From Roseibium sp. HPY-6 (GTDB lineage Bacteria > Pseudomonadota > Alphaproteobacteria > Rhizobiales > Stappiaceae), in contig NZ_JBEWCD010000003.1 in NCBI RefSeq assembly GCF_040530035.1, positions 496,001 through 560,000 of the forward strand: a DNA stretch of 64,000 bases. The letters are read 5' to 3'. A program made the position numbers and the translations under genes. Below are positions 8,412-16,787 of this stretch, in pieces (position 1 is the stretch's first letter; each line of letters opens with the position of its first letter). The notes beneath the pieces are model-generated. The model ran no database searches and had not been told where the DNA came from. It worked only from the letters and a program-made list of their open reading frames with translations.

Positions 8412-9278
8412 ATGAACACGGCCGTCGACAATCTTCTTCAGATACTTGACCTGGAGCCGCTGGAAAGCAATCTGTTCCGTGGTCGCAGCCCTCAAGTCGG
8501 GTGGCAACGCGTTTTCGGTGGCCAGGTCATCGGCCAGGCGCTTGTGGCCGCTTCGAGGACAGTTGTCGAAGAGCGCCACATTCACTCGCTTCACGGCTAT
8601 TTTCTCCGCCCCGGCGACCCGCAAGTACCGATCATATACGAAGTCGACCGGATCAGGGACGGGGGCAGTTTCACCACGCGCAGAGTTGTCGCCATTCAGC
8701 ACGGCGAAGCGATTTTTTCCATGTCGGCGTCCTTTCAGCTGCGGGAACAGGGACTTGAACATCAGATGGACATGCCGGACGTTCCAAAGCCGGATGAATT
8801 GCCGAGCGATCAGGAATTGAAGGACAAGTTTCTTGCGGTCGCGCCGGAAAACGTCCGGCGCTACTGGGAGCGCGAGCGGCCGATCGAAATGCGCCCCGTT
8901 GAGCTGACGCACTACTTCAGCAAGAAACCTCTGCCGCCGAAACAATATGTCTGGGTGCGCGCGACAGGCAGGCTTCCCGATGACGAACGCATTCATCAGT
9001 GCGTGCTCGCCTATGCATCGGACATGACACTGCTCGACACGTCGCTTTTCCCGCATGGAACGTCCGTATTCAGTCCGAAGATCCAAGCGGCCAGCCTCGA
9101 TCACGCCATGTGGTTTCATCATCCGTTCCGCGCCGATGAATGGCTGCTTTACGCTACCGACAGTGTCTCTTCGTCCGGTTCGCGCGGCTTGAACCGCGGC
9201 TCGCTGTTCACGATGGAAGGCAAACTTGTTGCCTCCACAGCCCAGGAAGGCCTGATCAGACTGCGCAAGAAGGACTGA
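8412..9278 (+). CDS. tesB: Acyl-CoA thioesterase II
   Basis: 288 residues with the double hot-dog layout of TesB. FGGQVIGQAL and SLHGYFLRPGD lie in the first hot dog; the C-terminal part carries LDHAMWFH and SRGLNRG. It hydrolyses medium- and long-chain acyl-CoA to free acids in the cytoplasm. Divergent from the UbiH-type gene, convergent with the CobW-type gene (36-base gap). Confidence 0.95.
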   Translation: MNTAVDNLLQILDLEPLESNLFRGRSPQVGWQRVFGGQVIGQALVAASRTVVEERHIHSLHGYFLRPGDPQVPIIYEVDRIRDGGSFTTRRVVAIQHGEAIFSMSASFQLREQGLEHQMDMPDVPKPDELPSDQELKDKFLAVAPENVRRYWERERPIEMRPVELTHYFSKKPLPPKQYVWVRATGRLPDDERIHQCVLAYASDMTLLDTSLFPHGTSVFSPKIQAASLDHAMWFHHPFRADEWLLYATDSVSSSGSRGLNRGSLFTMEGKLVASTAQEGLIRLRKKD

Positions 9279-9314
9279 CACGCCCCTTCAATCTCCGGCA
9301 AAGGACCCGGCAGC

Positions 9315-10517
9315 TCAGCGTATCGGGCTTGTGAACCCGGAGACCGCCAGCGGGTTGTCCGTCAGGACCTTTGGATCCGGCGTATCGGGAAGCAGGGCAC
9401 CTGAAAAAGCCTCGAACATTTTCCTCACGAACCCTTCCGGCAGGTCTTTTGTTATGAACACCATGCGAGTCCGCTTGTCGGCATCCGGCCAGGCATCCAG
9501 CGTTGCCGGCGGATGAAACACATGTTGCACGCCGTGAATGACAACCGGTCTTTCCGGATCTTCCGCCAGTTGCACGATGCCTTTCACCCGAAGCAGCTTC
9601 GGGCCATGCGCCGAGCGCAGCAGATCGAGAAACATTTCCAGCGCGGAAGCGGAAACCGGCCGATCGGTGGCAAGCGTGAAGGCGCGTATTGCCTCACTGT
9701 GCCGATTGACATCATGTGAGTGCCCGTGGCCGTCATCGTGATGATGGTGGTGGTGCCCGTGCCCGTGAGCATGTGAATGATCATGATCATGCGCCGTCTC
9801 GGCAAAGGCTTCCTCATTCAACCAGGTCGCCACATCCGGTATCTTGCTCTTCGGGTCATAAAGCCCGGCATTGAATAGTCGATCTGGTTGGGCTTCACCT
9901 GACTGCACATTCAGTCGCTGAGCGCCCGGGTTCAGGCCTTTCAGCCGATGTTGCAGAGCTTCAAATTCTGCATGATCCTGCTCTTTTTCAAGCAAATCCG
10001 TTTTCGTTAGCACGATCCGGTCGGCAACAGCCGCCTGTTTACGCGCCTCTTCGTGTTGATCGAGTGTTGAACGGCCATTGATTGCGTCAATCAGGGTGAC
10101 CACGCTGTCGAGACGGTATCTCATCACGAGATAGGGATGCAGCATGATGGTATGGAGGATCGGCGCGGGATCGGCGAGACCGGTGGTTTCAATGATCACT
10201 CGATCAAGACGTTCAGTGCGGCCGTTGTCCAGATGACGCAGCAGGTTCTCAAGTGTCGTCACCAGGTCACCCCGGATCGTGCAGCAAAGGCATCCGGAAG
10301 AAAGCTCGACGATCCCTTCTCCTGCCTGCTCGACAAAGAGGTGATCCAGGCCGATTTCACCAAATTCGTTGATGATGACCGCAGTGTTGGCCATCGCCGG
10401 ATCCTTCAGGATCTCGTTTAACAAGGTGGTTTTTCCCGATCCGAGAAAGCCAGTCAGAACCGACAAGGGAATGGGAGGTTTGGGGCCTTTTTTTCCGGAG
10501 GGACCGGGGGAAACCAT
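9315..10517 (-). CDS. CobW/COG0523-type G3E GTPase (putative zinc metallochaperone)
   Basis: 400 residues from the ATG at 10517, preceded by AAGGAG. The P-loop GFLGSGKT is at 23-30, the metal-binding CLCC at 76-79, and LTKTDL is the base-specificity motif. A His/Asp-rich stretch of about 30 residues (HDHDHSHAHGHGHHHH) lies before the CobW C-terminal domain. Members with this layout deliver zinc under limitation; others serve cobalt or nitrile hydratase. A Zur-box-like palindrome at 10640-10657 supports zinc (inference). It is convergent with tesB and divergent from the ParD-like gene. Confidence 0.92.
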   Translation of the reverse strand: MVSPGPSGKKGPKPPIPLSVLTGFLGSGKTTLLNEILKDPAMANTAVIINEFGEIGLDHLFVEQAGEGIVELSSGCLCCTIRGDLVTTLENLLRHLDNGRTERLDRVIIETTGLADPAPILHTIMLHPYLVMRYRLDSVVTLIDAINGRSTLDQHEEARKQAAVADRIVLTKTDLLEKEQDHAEFEALQHRLKGLNPGAQRLNVQSGEAQPDRLFNAGLYDPKSKIPDVATWLNEEAFAETAHDHDHSHAHGHGHHHHHHDDGHGHSHDVNRHSEAIRAFTLATDRPVSASALEMFLDLLRSAHGPKLLRVKGIVQLAEDPERPVVIHGVQHVFHPPATLDAWPDADKRTRMVFITKDLPEGFVRKMFEAFSGALLPDTPDPKVLTDNPLAVSGFTSPIR

Positions 10518-10639
10518 GAAACGCGTCTCCTTTGAATACCATCCCGCAGTGTTTCCAATCACTTGGCGGGAGCAGCCAAGGCACCTCGCGGTGTTTGGCT
10601 GCCGAACCGCTATCACTTTTTCGGCTTTGCGGTAAAGGG

Positions 10640-10657
10640 GAAATGTAATGACATAAC
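10640..10657. promoter_or_regulatory. Zur-box-like palindrome
   Basis: GAAATGTAATGACATAAC matches its own reverse complement at 12 of 18 positions, with core ATGT-N-AT-N-ACAT. This resembles the AT-rich Zur operators of alphaproteobacteria. It lies 123 bases upstream of the CobW-type GTPase start, in the divergent gap with the ParD-like gene. Confidence 0.5.
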
Positions 10658-10701
10658 GCGGTCCTGATGCATATTGAACCTGCTAGACGAATCGTATATA
10701 A

Positions 10702-10713
10702 AACATATATGTT
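10702..10713. promoter_or_regulatory. Perfect palindrome upstream of the ParD-like gene
   Basis: AACATATATGTT is a perfect 12-base palindrome ending 18 bases before the ATG. It overlaps a second inverted pair (CATATA ... TATATG). A ribbon-helix-helix-type protein could bind here to autoregulate; this is inference. Confidence 0.45.
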
Positions 10714-10731
10714 CTGTATATGGAGAATGCC

Positions 10732-10938
10732 ATGGGCATCGTAAAGATCGGGGAAGACCTGCACGACGATATCCGCCGCGCCAGCACAGTCATGTGCAGG
10801 TCCATCAATGCGCAGGCCGAGTTCTGGATGAAAATCGGCATGCTGGCCGAGGCGAACCCGACACTCTCATTCAGCGAGATCATCAAGATGCAGCTGAAAG
10901 CCGCCGACATTCCGCATCAAGACAAAACGGCCGCCTGA
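10732..10938 (+). CDS. ParD-like (DUF3423-type) protein
   Basis: 68 residues from the ATG at 10732, which has GGAG six bases upstream; an in-frame ATG at 10720 is less well placed. MGIVKIGEDLHDDIRRAS begins a short N-terminal beta/helix pattern like ParD-like antitoxins, and ASTVMCRSINAQAEFWMKIG is typical of the ParD_like family. No toxin gene lies beside it. Instead the methionine aminopeptidase gene begins one base after its stop, so the two are coupled. Family members often sit next to map, so a role outside toxin-antitoxin function is possible. Confidence 0.8.
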   Translation: MGIVKIGEDLHDDIRRASTVMCRSINAQAEFWMKIGMLAEANPTLSFSEIIKMQLKAADIPHQDKTAA

Positions 10939-10939
10939 C

Positions 10940-11707
10940 GTGGTAAAGACCCCTGACGAGCTGGCGCTGATGCGTGTCTCAGGAAAGTTGCTGGCATCCG
11001 TCTTCGAACAGCTGGATACGATGGATCTCAGAGGCTTTTCGACACTGGAGGTCAACAACCTGGTAGAGCGCTTTATCACAGGCACTCTGGACGCGCGCCC
11101 GGCGAGCAAAGGGCAATACGGCTTCGAATATGTCCTGAACAGCTCGATTAACGACGTCGTCTGTCACGGTGTCCCCGGTCGGACTGCGATTATCCGAGAC
11201 GGCGACATTATCAACCTCGATATCACGCTCGAAAAGAACGGCTTCATTGCCGATTCGAGCAAGACATACATTGTTGGAAACGCGTCGCCGGCCGCAAGAC
11301 GGCTAGTACGCGTCGCGTACCGCGCGCTCTGGAAGGGCATCGAGGCGGTGCGGCCGGGCGCTCATCTGGGCGATGTCGGCTTTGCGATCGAAAAACACGC
11401 GAAACGGAATGGATATTCTGTCGTTCGCGATTATTGCGGACATGGCATAGGCCGTGAAATGCACGAAGAGCCTAAAGTCCTCAATTTTGGACGCCGCGGC
11501 GCGGGGTTGAAGTTGCGCGAAGGCATGGTCTTCACAATCGAGCCAATGATCAATCAGGGGACACGTAAGGTCACCACAGCGGACGATGGCTGGGAAGTCC
11601 TGACAGGCGATGGAAAGCTGTCCGCTCAATTTGAGCACACGATTGCCGTCACTGATATCGGCGCAGAGGTCCTTACCCTGCGAAACGATGAATCAGCCAT
11701 AGGTTAG
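10940..11707 (+). CDS. map: Type I methionyl aminopeptidase
   Basis: 255 residues from a GTG start directly after the ParD-like stop. The metal-ligand motifs are present: LDITLEKNGFIADSS (two Asp), GHGIGREMHEEP (His) and TIEPMIN (Glu), plus a C-terminal Glu in QFEHTIAV. It removes the initiator methionine from nascent proteins. Pairing with a ParD-like gene suggests this may be a second, accessory copy rather than the housekeeping one (inference). The 3' end overlaps the convergent gene by 4 bases. Confidence 0.95.
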   Translation: MVKTPDELALMRVSGKLLASVFEQLDTMDLRGFSTLEVNNLVERFITGTLDARPASKGQYGFEYVLNSSINDVVCHGVPGRTAIIRDGDIINLDITLEKNGFIADSSKTYIVGNASPAARRLVRVAYRALWKGIEAVRPGAHLGDVGFAIEKHAKRNGYSVVRDYCGHGIGREMHEEPKVLNFGRRGAGLKLREGMVFTIEPMINQGTRKVTTADDGWEVLTGDGKLSAQFEHTIAVTDIGAEVLTLRNDESAIG

Positions 11708-12048
11708 CTGGCGTTCAGAATACTCTCTTCCTCGGTTTCACCATCCACAGGGTCGTCCTGTGTGTCGCTGTCCGCGGAGAGATCCATCGGGGTCAGGTCC
11801 TGAGCGAGATCCGATTCCTCGAAATCTTCGTCATCCATCTCATCGGTATCGATGACGAGACGCACGGCTTCGGCGGCTTTGCGAAGGGTGGCAATCACTT
11901 CATCCACGGATGCCCCCTCTTCAAGCTGATCTGCAGAGAGTTCAGCGAGGCTTGCAAGCGCCCGGATAGTGGCTGTCGATCTCGGTTCAATCATGATGCG
12001 ATCTCTCGATCTCTCTTGTGTCCGCTCGCCCTTCTCAACGATGCCCAT
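11704..12048 (-). CDS. Hypothetical acidic protein
   Basis: 114 residues if started at 12048, or 96 from the ATG at 11994 (MIEPRSTATIRALASLAEL). A helical N-terminal half is followed by a strongly acidic, probably disordered tail rich in Asp and Glu. No family is recognised. It converges with map, overlapping by 4 bases. A near-match to a CtrA box (TAAA-N7-TTAAC, 12121-12136) lies upstream. The open frame without competing ORFs and the reasonable codon use suggest it is real. Confidence 0.55.
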   Translation of the reverse strand: MGIVEKGERTQERSRDRIMIEPRSTATIRALASLAELSADQLEEGASVDEVIATLRKAAEAVRLVIDTDEMDDEDFEESDLAQDLTPMDLSADSDTQDDPVDGETEEESILNAS

Positions 12049-12181
12049 CCAATGCCATGTGAGCAGTCACGATGGCGGGCCTCGTCGGATAAATGCTTAC
12101 CGCAGTGTTAAGGACTAGCGTAAATAAACGGTTAACCGCCTGTTCACGTTCGATCAAAAGCCCCTAAACCCTTGAACAGGC

Positions 12182-13585
12182 TCACTTGCGGGGGCTGGGC
12201 GTTGGGACAGGTACCGTAAAATCGAGGCCTTTGCGGAATATCGAGCCGGGTGCCGCCTGCGTGGAGGCGTCAGCCGTTGCCTGCGGAATCGCGGCCGCCG
12301 AAGCTTGCGAAATCGCGCCGGAACTGCTGCCTTGCGCCGTATTTTGCAGTTTCTCTCGAATTTGCGTTTGAGCACGTCGAACCGGATTGGCGGACGGCAC
12401 CGGAATGTCGCTGGCGGGTATTCCCGCTCCCGCAACAGATCCGGACGCCTTCGGCGAGCCGGTCGGGTTACCAAGACCAACCTGTAACGGGCGGTAAGCG
12501 ACCCTGCGCGGCCCGAGGGTCCGGTCGAGAATTTTTGCCCAGTCAGGTTTGCCGTTTGCGAGCGTGAACCCGCTTTCATCGACTTTCTTCAGCTGTTTGT
12601 CGTTTGCACTTCTGAAAAACAGGAAACCACCGGAAGGTTCGTTTTTCATGTCGAAACGAGCCATATAAGCTTTGGCGCCAGGACTTCTGTTGCGGCGGCA
12701 GTAGCCATTTGCAGGCGGATTGCCGGAGGTTCCGGTCAGGCTGGCAACGTTTCTTCCTCCGCGGCGTTTCTTGAAACCCTTGTCGAAGAGCTGGCGCGCG
12801 AAAGCTGTCCTCTCCAGCCCGGATCCGGCGCCGAGGATAATCGCGATCAACGTGCGGCCGCGGCGGGAAACAGACGCTGCAACATTATAGCCGGAGTTGC
12901 AGATATATCCCGTTTTCATCCCGTTTGCGCCGGGAACCCGCAGCAGGAACTCCCGGTTTGCGGACCGCAGCGTCTTTTTGCCGAAACGAATCCCCGGATG
13001 ATTGTAAAAATCCTTGGATTCCGGAAAGTCTTTACGCAGCGCCATCGCGAGGATGGCCATGTCCCGTGCCGTCGTGACCTGACCGTTGTCCGGCAATCCA
13101 TGCGGATTTGTGAAACGCGTGTTGGTCATGCCAAGCCGTCTGGCTTCCGCATTCATCGCAGCGATAAACGCTGCCTCCGAACCGGAGACAGCTTCGCCCA
13201 GAGCCACTGCAACGTCATTTGCAGACTTGATCAGGATAATCTTCAGGGCCGTTTCGATGGTAAAGCGCGTCCCGACCTTGAAGCCCATTTTGCTGGGTGG
13301 TTCGGACAATGAGTTCTTTGATTGAACAACTGCCGATTTGAGCGTGGCACGTCCTTCGCGGATTGCCTTGAAGGTGACGTAGGCAGTCATCATCTTCGTC
13401 AGGGACGCCGGGTACCATTTTCGCGTGGCATTATTTTCTTCAAGAACATTGCCCGACTTGGCATCGATCAGGATGAAAGCCCCGATATCCGCGCGCGCAG
13501 GCTCGGGTCCCGGGCCCAGGACGAAGCCGAAAAGAACGATAAAAAAAACTGTCAGGCGGCCGATTGGGCTTGAAAACACGCGCAT
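12182..13585 (-). CDS. dacA: D-alanyl-D-alanine carboxypeptidase (PBP5/6 family)
   Basis: 467 residues with an N-terminal signal segment (to about residue 32). The three penicillin-binding motifs are present: SLTK at 61-64, SAN at 121-123 and KTG at 224-226. It trims the terminal D-Ala of peptidoglycan stem peptides in the periplasm. The last 110 or so residues are Pro/Ala/Ser-rich and low complexity, longer than in the E. coli enzyme and without an obvious C-terminal amphipathic anchor. It is transcribed away from the urease operon. Confidence 0.93.
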   Translation of the reverse strand: MRVFSSPIGRLTVFFIVLFGFVLGPGPEPARADIGAFILIDAKSGNVLEENNATRKWYPASLTKMMTAYVTFKAIREGRATLKSAVVQSKNSLSEPPSKMGFKVGTRFTIETALKIILIKSANDVAVALGEAVSGSEAAFIAAMNAEARRLGMTNTRFTNPHGLPDNGQVTTARDMAILAMALRKDFPESKDFYNHPGIRFGKKTLRSANREFLLRVPGANGMKTGYICNSGYNVAASVSRRGRTLIAIILGAGSGLERTAFARQLFDKGFKKRRGGRNVASLTGTSGNPPANGYCRRNRSPGAKAYMARFDMKNEPSGGFLFFRSANDKQLKKVDESGFTLANGKPDWAKILDRTLGPRRVAYRPLQVGLGNPTGSPKASGSVAGAGIPASDIPVPSANPVRRAQTQIREKLQNTAQGSSSGAISQASAAAIPQATADASTQAAPGSIFRKGLDFTVPVPTPSPRK

Positions 13586-13951
13586 CCCTCGCTGGTCACA
13601 CCGCTATAAAAACGCACACGGGTTAAGGACTGCTTGCCTTGTTGCTGTGCCTATAAAAAACCGGAACATGCCGCCAAGAGCAACCCCTTGTTGATGCTCG
13701 CAAGATGATTGTGATTTAAGCACTTGCTTATTTTTTGAACAATCGGCGCAGCATAGGCGAAGAACTCGGCAAATATGCCAGCATATTCCGCCTTGTTTCC
13801 GCCAAGCGCCGAAAAGATGCTTTTTTGGCCCGGCCCTTGCTAATATCGCCGGAAGAACGATCCGGGGTGCTGCAACCACGAGCCCGGTGACACAATGGGA
13901 CCATCATACCGGCGGCACCAAGGCCGACGGAACCCCGGGGGCGGAAACAAC
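13586..13951. other. Intergenic region between dacA and the urease operon
   Basis: 366 bases without a convincing gene. It holds the sigma-54-type promoter listed separately. I searched for an NtrC enhancer (GCACC-N5-GGTGC) upstream of it and found no convincing copy. Confidence 0.8.
13826..13841 (+). promoter_or_regulatory. Candidate sigma-54 (RpoN) promoter of the urease operon
   Basis: TGGCCCGGCCCTTGCT has the invariant GG (-24) and GC (-12) spaced by exactly ten bases. It differs from TGGCACG-N4-TTGCW at one position. It lies 111 bases before the ureD start and would give a 5' leader of about 100 bases. This fits nitrogen control of urease. Confidence 0.65.
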
Positions 13952-14806
13952 ATGTATGATGCTGCACCGGCATCAGATTTGAGTTTACAAGCCAAACCTC
14001 TGCAGCGTGTCAGAGGAGCCGCCCGCATCCGTTTCTCAAACCGCGCGGGGGCTACCCGGCTTGCGGACCTTTACCAGAAGGGCTCGGCGAAAGTCCGGAT
14101 GCCGAGGATCTATGGTGGCGCGCCCACGGCTGTGCTGATCAACACGGCCGGCGGACTCACCGGTGGTGACGAATTGGAATACGACGTTGCAATCGGCGAC
14201 GATGCACACGCGATTGTGACCAGCCAAACTGCCGAGCGCGCCTATCGCAGCAATGGCGGCTCGGCAAAAGTGACAGGGTCTCTGCGTGTCGGCGCGCGAG
14301 CGACACTTGAATGGCTTCCTCAGGAAACGCTGCTCTTCGACCGGTCCAGCCTATCGCGAACCCTTAGAGCGGATCTTGCCCGGGACGCACGCTTGATGAT
14401 GCTTGAGACCGTTGTTCTTGGGCGCACCGCGATGGGCGAGACCATCGAAAGGCTGTCCTTCAAGGACAGATGGCGCATCCGGCGGGCCGGTAAACTGGTT
14501 TTCGCCGACGACATTCGCATAGACGGCGTGCCCGAAGACATTCTGCGCGGCCCCGCTACGGCAGGGGGCGGCCATGTGTTTGCGACATTCGTCGATTGCG
14601 CGGCTGACGCCGGCGACCGACTGTCTCTTGCACGCACTGTGCTGGACGCTCTACCGTTGGGCGCGACGCGCTTCGCCGTCAGTTCCTGGAACGATCTGCT
14701 GGTGGCGCGCCTTGTATCGAGCGACGGTCGCGATTTGCGAAATACGTTGATTTCCTTTTTGACCGGATACCGTGCGGCTGACCTGCCGCGCGTCTGGTAT
14801 TGTTAG
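13952..14806 (+). CDS. ureD: Urease accessory protein UreD
   Basis: 284 residues from the ATG at 13952, which follows a GCGGAAAC ribosome site; an upstream in-frame start at 13895 lacks one. RGAARIRFSNRAGATRLADLYQKG and the NTAGGLTGGD segment are hallmarks of UreD/UreH. It is the scaffold that, with UreF and UreG, loads nickel into the urease apoenzyme. First gene of the urease operon, ending 15 bases before ureA. Confidence 0.96.
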   Translation: MYDAAPASDLSLQAKPLQRVRGAARIRFSNRAGATRLADLYQKGSAKVRMPRIYGGAPTAVLINTAGGLTGGDELEYDVAIGDDAHAIVTSQTAERAYRSNGGSAKVTGSLRVGARATLEWLPQETLLFDRSSLSRTLRADLARDARLMMLETVVLGRTAMGETIERLSFKDRWRIRRAGKLVFADDIRIDGVPEDILRGPATAGGGHVFATFVDCAADAGDRLSLARTVLDALPLGATRFAVSSWNDLLVARLVSSDGRDLRNTLISFLTGYRAADLPRVWYC

Positions 14807-14821
14807 CTTGGAGGACTTGTT

Positions 14822-15124
14822 GTGAACCTTACTCCCCGCGAGAAGGACAAACTGCTCATTTCAATGGCCGCCATGGTCGCACGCCGCAGACTGGAGCGGG
14901 GTGTCAAACTCAATCACCCCGAGGCGATCGCGCTGATCACGGATTTTGTCGTCGAAGGTGCGAGAGACGGCCGGTCAGTCGCGGATCTGATGGCCGCGGG
15001 CGCTACCGTTCTGACCCGCGAACAGGTCATGGAAGGCATCGCTGAAATGATCCACGACGTTCAGGTTGAGGCCACCTTCCCGGACGGGACAAAACTTGTC
15101 ACTGTCCACGAGCCAATCCGATAA
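14822..15124 (+). CDS. ureA: Urease gamma subunit
   Basis: 100 residues, the standard gamma length, from a GTG start with GGAGG upstream. [20 protein letters not shown] at the N-terminus and [12 protein letters not shown] and [15 protein letters not shown] later are canonical. It is the small structural subunit of the (UreABC)3 urease. Confidence 0.98.
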   Translation: MNLTPREKDKLLISMAAMVARRRLERGVKLNHPEAIALITDFVVEGARDGRSVADLMAAGATVLTREQVMEGIAEMIHDVQVEATFPDGTKLVTVHEPIR

Positions 15125-15157
15125 TTTTCTCAATGCGCGTTGTTTCGGGAGACTGCG

Positions 15158-15463
15158 ATGATACCCGGTGAAATCTTTCCTGCACACGGTGAAATCGAAC
15201 TGAACGCCGGTCTTGAGACCGTAGAGCTTGATGTCTCCAACACCGGAGACAGGCCTGTTCAGGTCGGCAGCCATTATCACTTCGCTGAAACAAACGAAGG
15301 CCTTTCATTCGATCGCGAAAAAGCCAGGGGCATGCGCCTGGATATTCCGGCAGGGACCGCCGTGCGTTTCGAGCCTGGTCAGACAAGATCGGTAAAGCTC
15401 GTGCCTTATCGCGGCAACCGGACCGTCTACGGTTTCAATCAGAAGGTCATGGGCCAATTATGA
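15158..15463 (+). CDS. ureB: Urease beta subunit
   Basis: 101 residues from the ATG at 15158 ([18 protein letters not shown]); an earlier in-frame ATG at 15140 is less likely, because the family starts at [15 protein letters not shown] and [12 protein letters not shown] are conserved beta-subunit segments. Its stop overlaps the start of the next gene as ATGA, so expression is coupled to the LprI-like protein. Confidence 0.98.
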   Translation: MIPGEIFPAHGEIELNAGLETVELDVSNTGDRPVQVGSHYHFAETNEGLSFDREKARGMRLDIPAGTAVRFEPGQTRSVKLVPYRGNRTVYGFNQKVMGQL

Positions 15464-15885
15464 ATGCCACGGCCAAAGCGTCTTCAGCGCTTGCCGGAGC
15501 GACCCTCGCCATTCTGGTCGGGTCGCCTGTTCAGGCGCAGACCAGCGTCGACTGCAGCAATCCGGTCAGTCAGGTTGAGATGACCTATTGTGCTGAGCAG
15601 GACTGGATGGAAGCCGATGCGGCGCTGAACAAGGTCTACGGGCTTGCCATGGCCAAGATGCGCGAAACCGATGGCTACCTGCCCGACAATCTGAAGGGAG
15701 CGGCGGACGCCCTGCGCGATGCCCAGCGGGCCTGGATTCCCTATCGCGACAAGGCTTGCGCGGCATATGGTTATCTCGCTCGCGGCGGCACCTTGGAACC
15801 GCAGCTCATTTACGCGTGCCGCGCCGACCTGACGCGCGCCCGCGTCACTGAACTGGAAGACCTTGCCAGGGGGCTTGGAAACTGA
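15460..15885 (+). CDS. LprI-like (DUF1311) periplasmic protein 1
   Basis: 141 residues: a signal peptide (about 1-26, ending VQAQ), then the DUF1311 pattern [18 protein letters not shown], a helical DAALNKVY segment and [16 protein letters not shown]. Paired cysteines suggest disulphides in the periplasm. The founding member LprI inhibits lysozyme. It is embedded in the urease operon with overlaps at both ends. Its role there is unknown. Confidence 0.85.
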   Translation: MNATAKASSALAGATLAILVGSPVQAQTSVDCSNPVSQVEMTYCAEQDWMEADAALNKVYGLAMAKMRETDGYLPDNLKGAADALRDAQRAWIPYRDKACAAYGYLARGGTLEPQLIYACRADLTRARVTELEDLARGLGN

Positions 15886-16295
15886 TGCGCCTCCAGCTTT
15901 GCGTCACGTTCCTTGTTAGCGTTCTTTCCGCGCCATTTGCGTCGGCGCAGGAGAACATCGATTGCGGTTATCCTCTCAACAACAACGAGCGCACCTATTG
16001 TGCCGAAAAAGCGCTCAAGGATGCCAATGCCAGCATGGAGGAAGCGTATGAAAAGCTTCATGCCAGGGTTGTTGCGATTGATGAAAACCTGCCTGAGCAC
16101 CTTAAAGGCAGTCCCGCTGCGCTCGAAGAGGCACAATCCGCATGGATTTCTTTTCGCGAGAAAGACTGTGAAGCATACAGTTTTCCCTTCAAGGGCGGGA
16201 CCCGCGGAAACGAACTCTACCGTAACTGCATGATCGTCATGACCATGCAGCGCACCGACGATTTGCAAGCAACGCTCGATGACTATGGTGAATAG
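15885..16295 (+). CDS. LprI-like (DUF1311) periplasmic protein 2
   Basis: 136 residues with a signal peptide (about 1-21, ending FASAQ). The same domain follows: IDCGYPLNNNERTYCAEK, then AQSAWISFREKDCEAYSF. It is clearly related to the gene just upstream, so a tandem duplication is likely. The ATG shares its A with the upstream stop. Function inside the urease operon is unknown; envelope protection or binding during urea hydrolysis is only a guess. Confidence 0.85.
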   Translation: MRLQLCVTFLVSVLSAPFASAQENIDCGYPLNNNERTYCAEKALKDANASMEEAYEKLHARVVAIDENLPEHLKGSPAALEEAQSAWISFREKDCEAYSFPFKGGTRGNELYRNCMIVMTMQRTDDLQATLDDYGE

Positions 16296-16322
16296 AAACA
16301 ACTGAAAGAGCAGACAAAATCC

Positions 16323-16784
16323 ATGTTTCTTGTCATTTTGATCACTATTGCGGCGATGTTTGTCGGCGCTGCGATTTGCGCGGGCCTATTCACGACCTTC
16401 GCCAAGTCGCACGGGCTGCGCGTTGCCATGACCGGATTGGCTGTTGCGTTTGTCTTGCTCTTTGTTCCGCTCACGCAGGTCAAATTTGCAGGATTTCGAG
16501 GATTTCATTTTACCGCGTTCGCCGTATTGGCTTTGGCGCTGGCGTGCATATGGCGCAACACAAAGCGCCCGCTTCTGCTCGTTCTTCCGATCGCAACGAT
16601 CTGCGCGCTCACTTACATCTGGTTCCAGTGGCCTGCGCTGTCGCCATCGCCTTTTCGCTCAGGAACTCCGGACGGGATTCCTGGAATGATTTTTGTAGTT
16701 TTCAATCTAGGAGGGGCAGCCATGTTGGCATTCATTCTCCTTGTCCAGTGCCACACCCCCTTGAAAGAAAAAACGGAGAAGTGA
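16323..16784 (+). CDS. Small integral membrane protein in the urease operon
   Basis: 153 residues with four or so hydrophobic helices (about 1-24, 33-52, 60-78, 83-100) and one near the C-terminus (about 120-143). No recognised family; it is not a UreI, UreJ/HupE or UT-type urea channel by any motif I can see. It lies 27 bases after the second LprI-like gene and three bases before ureC, so it is co-transcribed. A transport role is conceivable but unproven. Confidence 0.65.
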   Translation: MFLVILITIAAMFVGAAICAGLFTTFAKSHGLRVAMTGLAVAFVLLFVPLTQVKFAGFRGFHFTAFAVLALALACIWRNTKRPLLLVLPIATICALTYIWFQWPALSPSPFRSGTPDGIPGMIFVVFNLGGAAMLAFILLVQCHTPLKEKTEK

Positions 16785-16787
16785 GAC

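Noticed and set aside
8298..9281. 327-codon open frame antisense to tesB
   Set aside because: It is the mirror frame of a clear TesB protein and its translation has no recognisable motif.
13345..13360. Sigma-54-like TGGCACG in dacA
   Set aside because: The -12 part reads TTCGC rather than TTGC and the site is in the middle of a gene.
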